Positions 26,807 through 35,109 of a DNA stretch of 58,563 nt are shown one piece after another; position 1 is the first letter of the stretch, and each line of letters begins with the position of its first letter. The position numbers were made by a program, and so were the translations under genes. The stretch comes from Gammaproteobacteria bacterium (GTDB taxonomy: Bacteria; Pseudomonadota; Gammaproteobacteria; Porifericomitales; Porifericomitaceae). The stretch is from positions 1 to 58,563 of the forward strand of contig JABAAT010000041.1 of assembly GCA_014238615.1 (NCBI GenBank), in the 5' to 3' direction. The notes below the pieces were generated by a model, which was given only the letters and a program-made list of their open reading frames with translations, was not told where the DNA came from and made no database searches.

Positions 26807-26829
26807 AATCCTTCATTATTGCAAGGCTC

Positions 26830-27840
26830 ATGGTAAAGCTCATGCGTATGTCAGGTTCTGTTTTGAAGAGACTCTACGGACGCGTGCTGCCCCTGCGCAT
26901 GCTCTTTCAGTCCAACCTCCTGCGATTTCACCATCTTGACTCCTTTAAGGACTTCTGCGGCAATCGTGTTTCCCTGCCTGCCAATCGCATGCACGAGTTG
27001 CCAAGCCTGGGCAAGGGCGACCTGCAGCAGCAGCTGGATATGCTCAAGGAAGCCCGGCAACGGCTCTTGAAATGCCTGATAACCACCGAGCTGCAACCCG
27101 GCCTGTATCTCCCCGAAGCGCGCATATTTTCTAAGGACAACGCCTGGCGCGATGTGATGCGCGCCTTGCGCGGCGCTACCGGGGGACGCCGACTGCACGC
27201 GGGAGCGGTGCGGCTCGCGTTGCTCTACTACCTGCAATACCTGGGGCGGCGCGAGGATTCCCTGTCCCTGGTGCTGCTTGGGCGCGCGGAGGATGACCTG
27301 GAACAAACCTTGAACCAACCGCCACCGCCGCACCTGGAAGAATTGGCCTTAGACTTAGAGGAGCCTCCCAGGCAGGGTTCCGCGCTTTCCGACGGACACG
27401 TGGCGGCGAACATGGCACCACCGATGGAAGCACCAATGGAGATGGAGTCCGAGAACAAAAAGCTTTTCCAGCGCCTGCCCCGGGGAATGGGGGTGAGCCT
27501 GAAACTGCAATCGAAAGAGCCGATCAAGATCTTGCTGTCCAGCCATCCCTGCAGGCTGGAATTGGGCCAGGAACCGTGCTTCGTTGACGTCGATGGGGTT
27601 TCGCACCGCCTGGCCGTGGGACGGACTTCGGTGGGCCGGGATCGCTCCAACGAAATCGTCCTTGACCCCACGTTGCGGGACATCTCAAGAGTGCACCTGG
27701 TCATTGAGTACCTGGGTGCCAGTCACCTGCAATTCTTTGATTTTTCTTCCTACGGCACTTACCTGCCACGCCACCTGAAGTGGCACCCCATCCCCGCTTC
27801 TACCTCCTCCTCCAGGCAAAAACTGTCTTCCCTGCACTGA
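26830..27840 (+). CDS. FHA-domain protein
   Basis: A 336-residue soluble protein. Residues 1-190 are helical and Arg/Leu-rich without a known motif. Residues about 190-215 are a Pro/Met-rich linker. Residues 245-320 form a forkhead-associated domain: AVGRTSVGRDRSNEIVLD, then the phosphothreonine-binding signature DISRVHLVIEYL and a closing SSYGTYLP. FHA domains bind phosphothreonine peptides, often near Ser/Thr kinases or type VI systems; none is seen here. The upstream 138-residue gene is a likely partner. Confidence 0.8.
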   Translation: MVKLMRMSGSVLKRLYGRVLPLRMLFQSNLLRFHHLDSFKDFCGNRVSLPANRMHELPSLGKGDLQQQLDMLKEARQRLLKCLITTELQPGLYLPEARIFSKDNAWRDVMRALRGATGGRRLHAGAVRLALLYYLQYLGRREDSLSLVLLGRAEDDLEQTLNQPPPPHLEELALDLEEPPRQGSALSDGHVAANMAPPMEAPMEMESENKKLFQRLPRGMGVSLKLQSKEPIKILLSSHPCRLELGQEPCFVDVDGVSHRLAVGRTSVGRDRSNEIVLDPTLRDISRVHLVIEYLGASHLQFFDFSSYGTYLPRHLKWHPIPASTSSSRQKLSSLH

Positions 27841-27855
27841 GCACGGCGCTCGATT

Positions 27856-27949
27856 GACAGGCCATAGACAGGCCATAGACAGGAGGCCAATAGACGGCGG
27901 CTTCCGGAAGCGCCTGGGGCGCTCTCCGGCAGCGCCTGGGGCGCTCACG
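27856..27949. repeat. Tandem repeats and twin hairpins after the FHA gene
   Basis: Two exact 11-bp gacaggccata units plus a degenerate third (27856-27893), then two 22-bp direct repeats, each holding the palindrome AGCGCC-TGG-GGCGCT (27909-27923 and 27931-27945). The two hairpins lie in tandem about 70 bases after the FHA stop and might terminate transcription, but no T-run follows. Confidence 0.75.
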
Positions 27950-28010
27950 GCGGCCTGTCGGCGCATCTCCTGCACTTAGTCAACCCGGGATTGCTTCACC
28001 TGGAAGCTTT

Positions 28011-28763
28011 TCAGTCGGGGAATTCGGCGGGGAATTCGGCGGGGGAATTCGGCGGGGGGATTCGGCTGAATAACCCTCCTGTCCCGGCTCCTTCGCTTTC
28101 CGGCTCCCGCCAGGCGCCAGGGCCGGCCCCGCGCAACAGGCTAAGCACTTTGCTGACGTAACGGCGCGTTTCCCGGTAAGGGGGAATCTTCCGCCCCGCG
28201 CGCAGCACCGCCCCCTCGCCCGCGTTGTAGGCGGCCAGGGCCAATTCCAAATCGCCGTCAAAGAGCAGCAGCAAATGTCTCAGGTAACGGCTGCCTCCCT
28301 CCAGGTTGGCACCTGGATCCAGTCGATCGGCGACTCCGAAGCGGAGCGCGGTACCGGGCATGAGCTGCATCAGCCCCACCGCCCCGGCCCGCGAAACGGC
28401 GTCCGGGCGGTAGGAAGACTCAACCTGCACGACGGCGTGCACCAATTGCGGACTGAGCGCGTGTCGGTGCGCTGCGATTTCAATCAGGGGAGCGTAGAGT
28501 TCCCGGTTCCGGGAACTCTGCGCGTTGTATGCATGGCCCTCCCATGCCTTCCAGGTCCAGACTTTCAGCAGCTGCGAACCGGCCTCGGCCGCCTGCGGCT
28601 CATCGGTGTACAGCATTTCGCCCTCGGGACCCAGGTACTTGTAGATCTGTTGGCCAGGCGCCGAAGCCGGGAAAACCAGCAGACACAGCGCGGCCCATAA
28701 AAGCGGGCAGGAGCCGCCGCGCGCCCCGTTACAGCGCGTTTTGTTCCTGAATCCGGTTCTCAT
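28011..28763 (-). CDS. Lytic transglycosylase with N-terminal DUF4124-like segment
   Basis: Periplasmic muramidase-like enzyme cleaving peptidoglycan glycan strands. The 250-residue precursor has a signal peptide (LLWAALCLLVFPASA, cleavage near residue 30), a short DUF4124-like stretch QQIYKYLGPEGEMLYTDEP, and an SLT domain: HAVVQVESSYRPDAVS with catalytic Glu, GAVGLMQLMPGTA, NLEGGSRYLRHLL and LALAAYNAGEGAV. The last residues (PPPNSPAEFPAEFPD) come from an in-gene tandem repeat, so the true tail is variable. The ATG at 28763 gives the best signal peptide; longer frames exist. Confidence 0.9.
   Translation of the reverse strand: MRTGFRNKTRCNGARGGSCPLLWAALCLLVFPASAPGQQIYKYLGPEGEMLYTDEPQAAEAGSQLLKVWTWKAWEGHAYNAQSSRNRELYAPLIEIAAHRHALSPQLVHAVVQVESSYRPDAVSRAGAVGLMQLMPGTALRFGVADRLDPGANLEGGSRYLRHLLLLFDGDLELALAAYNAGEGAVLRAGRKIPPYRETRRYVSKVLSLLRGAGPGAWREPESEGAGTGGLFSRIPPPNSPAEFPAEFPD
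28016..28066. repeat. 12-14-bp tandem repeat inside the transglycosylase 3' end
   Basis: About four units around cggggaattcgg with a growing G run. On the minus strand they encode the Pro/Glu/Phe repeat at the enzyme's C-terminus and overlap its stop region. Confidence 0.8.
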
Positions 28764-28877
28764 AAAAGCACTTACAAAAGGCACCAGGGGGGGCACCAGG
28801 GGGTGACAGCGGCACATCGCCCGATCAGACAGGTCACCGCACGGGTCCGGGGTGGATTCATTATACGGTTTCCGCTT

Positions 28878-29375
28878 TCAGGGCCATGCCAGGTGCCCGA
28901 TGTAGAGCAGCAGGGCGGCATAGACTCCGGCCAGGAGATCATCCAACATGACTCCCAGGCCGCCGCGTAATTTGCGGTCCACGAAGCCGATGGGCCACGG
29001 TTTCCAAATATCAAAGAGACGGAACAACAGGAAGCCGGGCAGAATCCAGCGTGGGTCGTCCGCGGGGGCGGCGCTCATAACCACCAGGAATCCCAGGATT
29101 TCATCGAAGACGATGGCACCGTGATCATGTACGCCCAGGCGCCGCCCGGAGTACTCACAGATCCAGACACCCGCCGCGAACAGCAAAAACAGCGCCCCCC
29201 AGTAACCCCAGTCCGGCAGGTGCCGCAGCAGCAACCAACAGGGAATGCCGAGCAGAGTGCCCAGGGTGCCGCCGGCATAGGGGCTTAAGCCCAGCCCGAA
29301 ACCCGTCGCAACAAGGTTGACCGGATGGCGAAGAAAGCCCTTCGGCAGGCTGCTCTTCTGTCGGGTTCGGGGCAA
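28878..29375 (-). CDS. pgpA: Phosphatidylglycerophosphatase A
   Basis: Inner-membrane enzyme that makes phosphatidylglycerol from its phosphate. The 165-residue product has four hydrophobic segments and the PgpA signature: FGLGLSPYAGGTLGTLLG, then VHDHGAIVFDEILGFLV with the catalytic Asp/His/Glu group, and FRLFDIWKPWPI. It follows hpnG by about 27 bases on the same strand, so lipid-synthesis genes are grouped. E. coli pgpA sits with thiL, which is absent here. Confidence 0.95.
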   Translation of the reverse strand: MPRTRQKSSLPKGFLRHPVNLVATGFGLGLSPYAGGTLGTLLGIPCWLLLRHLPDWGYWGALFLLFAAGVWICEYSGRRLGVHDHGAIVFDEILGFLVVMSAAPADDPRWILPGFLLFRLFDIWKPWPIGFVDRKLRGGLGVMLDDLLAGVYAALLLYIGHLAWP

Positions 29376-29402
29376 TGCTCCGCCTCGGCCTGCGGCGGCG
29401 CG

Positions 29403-30149
29403 CTACGGGCGCAGACAGGGCGCGGCGCGGCGCAGGCCGCGCAAGGCGCGCCAGTAACAACCAGCCAGGACCGCCAGGCCGTGCCATTGCGCGGGCCAGG
29501 CCAGGGGGCGGGCCAGCATGCCCCGGCCGAAGCGCCCCCAGTGCCAGTCGGTGTTCTCGTCCATGGCGCCGGGGACGCAATCAGGCAGGGCCAGTTCCAG
29601 GGGATCGGCGACCGCGCGCAGGATCGCCGCGGGCCGCCCGGCAGCCGCCGCCGCGCGCACCACACCCAGGCTCTCCATATCCGCCAGCGCCGCGCCCGAA
29701 GACCGTCCGGCCCGGCGCTTCACGTCCGGATTGCTCATCAGGCTGGAGGCGTGCCACAGGGCGCCGACGCGCGCGCTCAGGCCACGCCGCCGCAAACATG
29801 CGCACAAGGCCCGGACCCAATCCCCGTCCAGCGGCCAGCGTCGCTCATCGTGCACAAGGAGATCGGAAACCAGGAGTTCACCCGGCCGCCAATCGGGCTG
29901 CAGCCCCCCCCCAACACCCCAACTCAGGAGTCGCTCCGCTCCGCCTTCCAGAAGACGCCGTGAAGCCTGTTCGGCAGCCGCCGCGCCGCTTCCGGATAAG
30001 ACCACCAACAACCCCGAGGCCACTTCCCTGATTTGACCCCGGGTGGGGCGCCGCAGACCCAGGCAACGTGCTTCCCCCGGCCAGGCGGCCACCACTCCCA
30101 GGATCGGTAACCTGGCGCGCGTGCCGCCCCCTTGCTCAAATCCGTTCAA
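29403..30149 (-). CDS. hpnG: Hopanoid-associated phosphorylase HpnG
   Basis: Nucleoside-phosphorylase-family enzyme that releases adenine from adenosylhopane to give ribosylhopane phosphate. The 248-residue product has LPILGVVAAWPGEARCL at its start, the LSGSGAAAAEQASRRLL segment, LLSWGVGGGLQP, and LADMESLGVVRAAAAAGRPAA, where the MES segment marks the purine/nucleoside phosphorylase active site. It begins 23 bases after the squalene-hopene cyclase stop. Context and family agree, so confidence is good; biochemical role follows HpnG work in other bacteria. Confidence 0.88.
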   Translation of the reverse strand: MNGFEQGGGTRARLPILGVVAAWPGEARCLGLRRPTRGQIREVASGLLVVLSGSGAAAAEQASRRLLEGGAERLLSWGVGGGLQPDWRPGELLVSDLLVHDERRWPLDGDWVRALCACLRRRGLSARVGALWHASSLMSNPDVKRRAGRSSGAALADMESLGVVRAAAAAGRPAAILRAVADPLELALPDCVPGAMDENTDWHWGRFGRGMLARPLAWPAQWHGLAVLAGCYWRALRGLRRAAPCLRP

Positions 30150-30172
30150 GAATCCCGTTCAATAAGGACTAC

Positions 30173-32131
30173 TCAGGAGGATTGCGTTTGGCGATGCACC
30201 AAACGGCGGTACCGCCCCAGGGCCCAAAGTGGGAAATACCTGCTGTAGCCGTGGTAGCGCAGGTAGAAAACGCGCGGGAAACCGGGCGCGGTGAATTCCT
30301 CGCTGTTCCACAGGCCATCGTCCTGCTGAGTGTGCAGCAGATGCTCTACTCCCCGGCATACGGCCTCGGAATGCGCTTCGCCACACGCCAGCAGGCCAAG
30401 CAGCGCCCATGCGGTCTGGAAAGGAGTGCCGACACCGCAACCGGCCTGCTCGCGCCATATATAACTATCGTTGCTTTCCCCCCAGCTGCCATCGGTATTC
30501 TGGATCTTTTTCAGCCAGGCTGCGGCGCGCCGCACACGCGGGTCATCCGGCCGCACGCCGACCTGCTCCAGGGCGGAGAGCACCGACCAGGTGCCGTATA
30601 TGTAGTTTGTGCCCCAACGCCCGAACCAGGAGCCATCCTCCTCCTGTTCCCGCCACAGGAAATTCAACGCGCGCGCCGCGGCCGCCCGGTGCGCGGGTTC
30701 CGGACTTCGGCCCAATAGCACCAGGCAGCGCGCCGTGACATCGCTGGTCGGCGGATCCAACAGGGCCCCGTGGTCGGCGAAGGGGATGTAATTCAGGTAG
30801 TAGCAGGTATTGTCCGAGTCGAATGAGCCATAGCCGCCGTTCCTGGACTGCATGCCATGCACCCATTCAGCAGCCTGTGCAATCGGTTCCCTGTAACGCT
30901 CCGGGTCTGTCTCGCGCATGGCCCAGGCCACCACGGGCGTTGAGTCCAGATCGGGATAATGGTTGTTGCTGAACTGGAAAGCCCAGCCGCCGCCGGCCAG
31001 GTCCGGGTGTTTCTCCCGCCAGTCGCCGACCGACGCCTTCAGCACCTGTCGGCCGCGCAGCCAGTCCAGGGCCCGCACCAGGGGAATGTGACAGGCTTCG
31101 GGGTCAGCCTCCGCCAGGGCCAGGCAGCCCAGGGACGTGTCCCAGACCGGGGAGACGCAGGGCTGACAGGAAACGCTGCCATCGGGGCGCCGCACCAGCA
31201 GCTTGCGCAGGGCCTCACGGGCCTCCTTGCAGTAGGGATGCCCGGGTGCGTAGCCCAGTAATCCCAAGGCCTCATAGGCATTCACCATGGCCGGGAAGAT
31301 ACAGCCCAGGCCGTGGACGCCGTTCAGGCGCGGAATCAGCCAGTCGGCGGAGGCGCGCAGCGCGCGGGCGCGCAAGACCCTGGGGATCAGCGGTTCAAGA
31401 AGCCGCGCCGTCCGATCCCAGACCAGGAACAGGCGACCCAGCAGGCCTTGCGGCCGGAAGTAGTGGCGTTCCTGCTCCGCCGGTACGGTAAATAATTCGG
31501 CGATGCCCCTGCCGCGCTGGTTGACCGCCGCCGGTTTGACGCTGCAGAGCACCGCCAGCGGCACCAACACGGTGCGCGACCAGTAAGATATCTTCGAGAT
31601 GTGGAAGGGAAACCAACGCGGCAGCAGCATGTGCTCCACCGGAAGAAAGGGCACCCCGCGCCACGGGATCTGCCCGAACAGGGCCAGGGTGATACGTGTG
31701 AAAACGTTGCTGCGCGCCGCGCCGCCGTGCGCAAGGATCGCCTCGCGTGCGCGCCGCATATGCGGCGCCTGGGGATCGTCACCGCAAAGCTTCAAGGCGT
31801 AGTAAACCTTGACCGAGCAACTCATGTCAAAGTCGCCGCCGTGGTACAGGGGCCAGCCGCCTTGCTCAAGCTGCACGGCGCGCAACAACCCGGCAATGCG
31901 GCCCTCCAGTTCCTCCTCCGGCTCCCCCATGAAATGGGTCATGAGAATGTATTCGGCCGGGATGGTGCAGTCGGCCTCCAATTCCCAGGCCCACCAGCCC
32001 TCGTCGTGTTGCAGGCGCAACAAGGCCTGCACGGCTTCCTCAACGGCCGTGTTAACGGAGCGCGTGGCCGACCCAACGTCAGCAGGCGTCTCCCAGTCGT
32101 ACTCAAAGGCTGATTTCGGGTTCGTTGACAT
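30173..32131 (-). CDS. shc: Squalene-hopene cyclase with altered catalytic triad motif
   Basis: Membrane-associated cyclase that folds squalene to hopene/hopanol. The 652-residue product shows repeated QW motifs (for example HDEGWWAWELEADCTIPAEY, EEDGSWFGRWGTNYIYGTW, NTDGSWGESNDSY and QQDDGLW) and the channel segment GSFDSDNTCYYLN. The protonation motif, normally DxDDT, reads D394-L-D396-S-T-P: the third Asp is Ser and the residue after Thr is Pro. The nucleotides around it form an intact frame. The central Asp that donates the proton is kept, so activity is possible but may be altered in product or substrate. Downstream hpnG supports hopanoid function. The ATG at 32131 starts MSTNPKSAFEYDW. 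Confidence 0.93.
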   Translation of the reverse strand: MSTNPKSAFEYDWETPADVGSATRSVNTAVEEAVQALLRLQHDEGWWAWELEADCTIPAEYILMTHFMGEPEEELEGRIAGLLRAVQLEQGGWPLYHGGDFDMSCSVKVYYALKLCGDDPQAPHMRRAREAILAHGGAARSNVFTRITLALFGQIPWRGVPFLPVEHMLLPRWFPFHISKISYWSRTVLVPLAVLCSVKPAAVNQRGRGIAELFTVPAEQERHYFRPQGLLGRLFLVWDRTARLLEPLIPRVLRARALRASADWLIPRLNGVHGLGCIFPAMVNAYEALGLLGYAPGHPYCKEAREALRKLLVRRPDGSVSCQPCVSPVWDTSLGCLALAEADPEACHIPLVRALDWLRGRQVLKASVGDWREKHPDLAGGGWAFQFSNNHYPDLDSTPVVAWAMRETDPERYREPIAQAAEWVHGMQSRNGGYGSFDSDNTCYYLNYIPFADHGALLDPPTSDVTARCLVLLGRSPEPAHRAAAARALNFLWREQEEDGSWFGRWGTNYIYGTWSVLSALEQVGVRPDDPRVRRAAAWLKKIQNTDGSWGESNDSYIWREQAGCGVGTPFQTAWALLGLLACGEAHSEAVCRGVEHLLHTQQDDGLWNSEEFTAPGFPRVFYLRYHGYSRYFPLWALGRYRRLVHRQTQSS

Positions 32132-32240
32132 AAATACCCTTGTTCAATCAGATCTTGCCTGACCCACCGGCGCGGCGCTCACAACCCGCCGGCACCTGTC
32201 TCAAAATGTCTTATCCGGGGTGAAAGGCAGCCTGCCCGGC

Positions 32241-33287
32241 TCAGGTCATCGGCGCGGCGCGCAAAGCGCGGGTATAGCAGCGGAAAAGCAACCGCAGCGC
32301 CGCATCCATACGGCTCAGCGCCGTCAAGGTAGCGGTGCCGACGCGCACCGCGCGGCGGCTGATTTTCACCTGTTGACCACTGCTGAAGTCGGGCCGCCTG
32401 TGAATGCGGCGCAAGGTCAACACCGCCATCCCCAGCGCCCAGAGACAGAAACACCGGATGCCGTTCTCCCGCCGTGGGATCAGCAGGGTGTAACGCAGGG
32501 CCTCACGCAGGCGCCCGGCGGCGATGTCCAGCAACTGCTCCAGGCCGCGGCGGAAACCCGGTGCGTCCGGCTCCCGCACCAGCTGCTCCAGTTCAAAGCC
32601 ATGGCGACGGAATACCTCGCGGGGCAGCCAGCAGGCGCCGCGCTGCCGATCTTCCCAGAGGTCCTTGAGAATGTTGGTCATCTGCAGGCCCTGCCCGAAA
32701 GACACCGAAAGCGGCAACAACTCGGTGCGGTGCGTGGCGATGTCCGGAGAGTAGTCACAGAACAGTTCGGTCAGCATTTCCCCCACGACACCGGCGACAT
32801 GATAACAATAATCATCCAAATCCTCCATATCCGCCAGCCCGACTGTATCCGAACACTGCTGCTGGAAACGCGTCATGCCGCGCGCCATGATGCGTACACA
32901 GCGCTGCAGCGCGGCGCGCTGCACCGGGGTGCAGGCCGCCGTGATGCGCAAAATGGAAGGTAAGCGCTCCAACAGCTCTCGTTCCGCGGGCGGCGTGGCC
33001 GCCGCCAGGCGCGGCACCACTTCACGGCCCAATGCGGCGGCATCCGTGATGTTGCAGCCTCCATCCAGCAGTGCGATAAAGCGCTCCGCGTAGTGCTGCT
33101 TCAGCCCGCTGCTCATCTCCAGATCGTCTTCAATGGTGTCGGCGACGCGGCAAAGCAGGTAGCCATTGCCAACCACCCGGGCGAGCGGACCCGGCAACCG
33201 CGGAATCGTCAAGGCGAAGGTGCGGGAGACTCCCTGTAACGCGCGCTGCTGGTATTCTAGATCTGTGGCATGAACTGCTTGTTGCAT
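32241..33287 (-). CDS. Squalene synthase (class I trans-prenyl synthase)
   Basis: Head-to-head condensation of farnesyl diphosphate to squalene for the cyclase. The 348-residue product has the first Asp-rich motif CRVADTIEDD (residues about 46-54) and the second NILKDLWEDRQRG, with SRTFALTIP at the start. It is a single enzyme; the HpnC/HpnD/HpnE three-step set is not seen. Known methanotroph squalene synthases of this one-step kind exist, so squalene synthase is the preferred call, but HpnC- or HpnD-like or phytoene synthase activity is possible. The ATG at 33287 begins MQQAVHATD. It lies about 110 bases upstream of shc on the same strand. Confidence 0.85.
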   Translation of the reverse strand: MQQAVHATDLEYQQRALQGVSRTFALTIPRLPGPLARVVGNGYLLCRVADTIEDDLEMSSGLKQHYAERFIALLDGGCNITDAAALGREVVPRLAAATPPAERELLERLPSILRITAACTPVQRAALQRCVRIMARGMTRFQQQCSDTVGLADMEDLDDYCYHVAGVVGEMLTELFCDYSPDIATHRTELLPLSVSFGQGLQMTNILKDLWEDRQRGACWLPREVFRRHGFELEQLVREPDAPGFRRGLEQLLDIAAGRLREALRYTLLIPRRENGIRCFCLWALGMAVLTLRRIHRRPDFSSGQQVKISRRAVRVGTATLTALSRMDAALRLLFRCYTRALRAAPMT

Positions 33288-33450
33288 AAAGCGCTTATTA
33301 TGGCCTCTTCGCCAAGCCGCAGTCAACGCGCAGCGGCGCAGGCCAGCCACCGGTCAGACCGGCATGGACCGGCAGGCCGGGAAACGCGGGTGATCGCCTG
33401 GTGTATGCTGCACTGAACCATACCTTCGCTCCCGCCGCTCCCGAAGTATC

Positions 33451-33693
33451 TCACGAAGCGGCCCCGGGAGCCTCCGGCGGCGGTTGCAGCGGAAAACTGC
33501 GCGGTTGGATCCGCCCGGTCAGGAACCCCACCACCAGGATCAGCAGCAGCAACACCGTCAGGCCGACTCGCAGGCCGAGGGAGCGCATCAGGCGATCGGA
33601 CTGACCGCGATCGCGGACCAGGAACACCAAGCCGCTAAACAAGGTGGCAAAAATAACGAGCAACAAAGCGATAATGAGAATATTCAAGCGCAC
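33451..33693 (-). CDS. DUF2909 twin-helix membrane protein (cytochrome oxidase associated)
   Basis: An 80-residue protein with two membrane helices: LNILIIALLLVIFATLFSGLVFLV, then LRVGLTVLLLLILVVGFLTG. This matches the DUF2909 group that sits beside surf1 in many proteobacterial cox clusters. It starts at a GTG (33693) with GAGG just upstream. The 5' end overlaps the divergent surf1 reading frame by about 20 bases, so both start regions share DNA. Normally it is co-directional with surf1; here it is inverted. Function unknown; likely in cytochrome c oxidase assembly. Confidence 0.78.
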   Translation of the reverse strand: MRLNILIIALLLVIFATLFSGLVFLVRDRGQSDRLMRSLGLRVGLTVLLLLILVVGFLTGRIQPRSFPLQPPPEAPGAAS

Positions 33694-34489
33694 ACCCTCG
33701 GAAACGGAGTATTCCGCCAGTGTAGGCAGTTCCCCCGGGGAACGCAAGGCAAAACGGCGCTTCCATACCACCCTGCCATATACCCTGCTCGCCCTGGCCA
33801 CGGCCTTGAGCATGGTGAAACTGGGTTTCTGGCAATTGGATCGCGCCCGGCAAAAAGAACGGCTGCAGGAAGATTACCGGGCGCGGCAACAGCTGCCGAC
33901 GCTGGTGACGGATCGGGCGCCGAGCGACCCGCGGACGGGACGGCGCCTGGAGTTACGCGGCTCCTGGCTGGCGGCGCCGCAACTGTTACTGGATAACCAG
34001 ACGCGGGGAAGACGCCCAGGCTATTACGTGTACAGCGCCTTCCAGGCGGCGCGGGGTGCGGCCTGGATCCTGGTAAACCGCGGCTGGATCGAAGCCGGGC
34101 CCCGGCGCGAACAGGCTCCAGAAGTGGGATTGCACGGTGGCGCGGCGGTGCTGCGCGGTACCCTGGTCAAACCGACGGTCACCGGCCTGCGCCTGGACAA
34201 TGCATTGCGCACGGAACAACTGGCTCCCGGCCTGCACCGGGTGCAGCACCTGGAACCCACCGTCCTTGAACGCATCTTCGGCTCCACACCGATACCCCTG
34301 GAACTGCTCCTTGACCCGGACCAGGAACAAGGCTACCTGCGCACCTGGAAAGCGCCGGTTTCCAGGCGCGGTCCGGAGATCAACCGTGGTTACGCCTTCC
34401 AGTGGTTCTGCATGGCCGCCACGGTGCTGATCATCTACCTGGTGCTGGGTTTCCGCGCCGCGACACGCCGCCGCGGAGACGCAACATGA
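33674..34489 (+). CDS. SURF1 family cytochrome c oxidase assembly protein
   Basis: Inner-membrane protein aiding heme a insertion into cytochrome c oxidase. The 271-residue product has an N-terminal helix (LALATALSMVKLGFWQLDRARQKE), a large periplasmic domain with YVYSAFQAARGAAWILVNRGWIE, and a C-terminal helix INRGYAFQWFCMAATVLIIYLVLGF, the standard SURF1 topology. The ATG at 33674 gives a longer N-terminus and overlaps the divergent DUF2909 gene; a GTG at 33644 is an alternative. It is the first of four co-directional genes; its TGA overlaps the next ATG. Confidence 0.88.
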   Translation: MRIFKRTPSETEYSASVGSSPGERKAKRRFHTTLPYTLLALATALSMVKLGFWQLDRARQKERLQEDYRARQQLPTLVTDRAPSDPRTGRRLELRGSWLAAPQLLLDNQTRGRRPGYYVYSAFQAARGAAWILVNRGWIEAGPRREQAPEVGLHGGAAVLRGTLVKPTVTGLRLDNALRTEQLAPGLHRVQHLEPTVLERIFGSTPIPLELLLDPDQEQGYLRTWKAPVSRRGPEINRGYAFQWFCMAATVLIIYLVLGFRAATRRRGDAT

Positions 34490-35109
34490 AGCAAAGCGCT
34501 CCCGCCCCGGCGCGGTGCCGCACACGCTACCTGGTTGGCTTGCTGGCGCTGTTGTTCGCGGCGCCCATGCTGCTCGCCTGGTGGCTGCAGCGCCATCCCG
34601 CGTGGCTCCCGACCGGACAAAGTCAATACGGCCGCTTGTTACACCCGCCCCCGGAACTACCGGACGCCGTCCTGCACCACGCGATGGACGGGACAGCGGC
34701 GCGGCTGTACGGCAAATGGACCTTGCTGCAACCGGACGGTGGGCGCTGCGCGGCGGCCTGCATGCAAATGCTGCAACAGGCCCGCTACGTCCGCCTCATC
34801 AGCGGCCGCCACAGCCACCACACCCAACAACTGCTGCTGGCCGGCGGCCTTTCCGGAGAAGCGACGAGGCGCCGTCTCGCCGCACAACCCGGATTGCTGT
34901 TGTACCAGGCCCCGAAAGCGGCCCAGAACGCCTTGGACCTGCTCGGGGAAAAAGATCAGGGTGCCGCCGGGGACACGCTTCCGGCCGCCGCCTTGTACCT
35001 GGTCGATCCGCGCGGACAGGTGGTTCTGGCCTACACGGCGGAAGCCTCGGTGGGTGCCATACGGGAAGATCTGCAACGCCTGCTGCGCTACAACCGAAGC
35101 TTGGAATGA
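34486..35109 (+). CDS. SCO-like membrane protein with CxxxC
   Basis: A 207-residue protein with one N-terminal membrane helix (LVGLLALLFAAPMLLAWWL) and a periplasmic thioredoxin-like part. It has GRCAAACMQML, a CxxxC pair like that of SCO1/PrrC copper chaperones, and ALYLVDPRGQVVLAYT near the end. The ATG overlaps the surf1 stop (ATGA). It lies between surf1 and ctaA, where several proteobacteria encode such a protein. Copper delivery or thiol reduction for the CuA centre is the probable role; the His ligand of SCO is not clear, so it may be redox-only. Confidence 0.75.
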   Translation: MKQSAPAPARCRTRYLVGLLALLFAAPMLLAWWLQRHPAWLPTGQSQYGRLLHPPPELPDAVLHHAMDGTAARLYGKWTLLQPDGGRCAAACMQMLQQARYVRLISGRHSHHTQQLLLAGGLSGEATRRRLAAQPGLLLYQAPKAAQNALDLLGEKDQGAAGDTLPAAALYLVDPRGQVVLAYTAEASVGAIREDLQRLLRYNRSLE

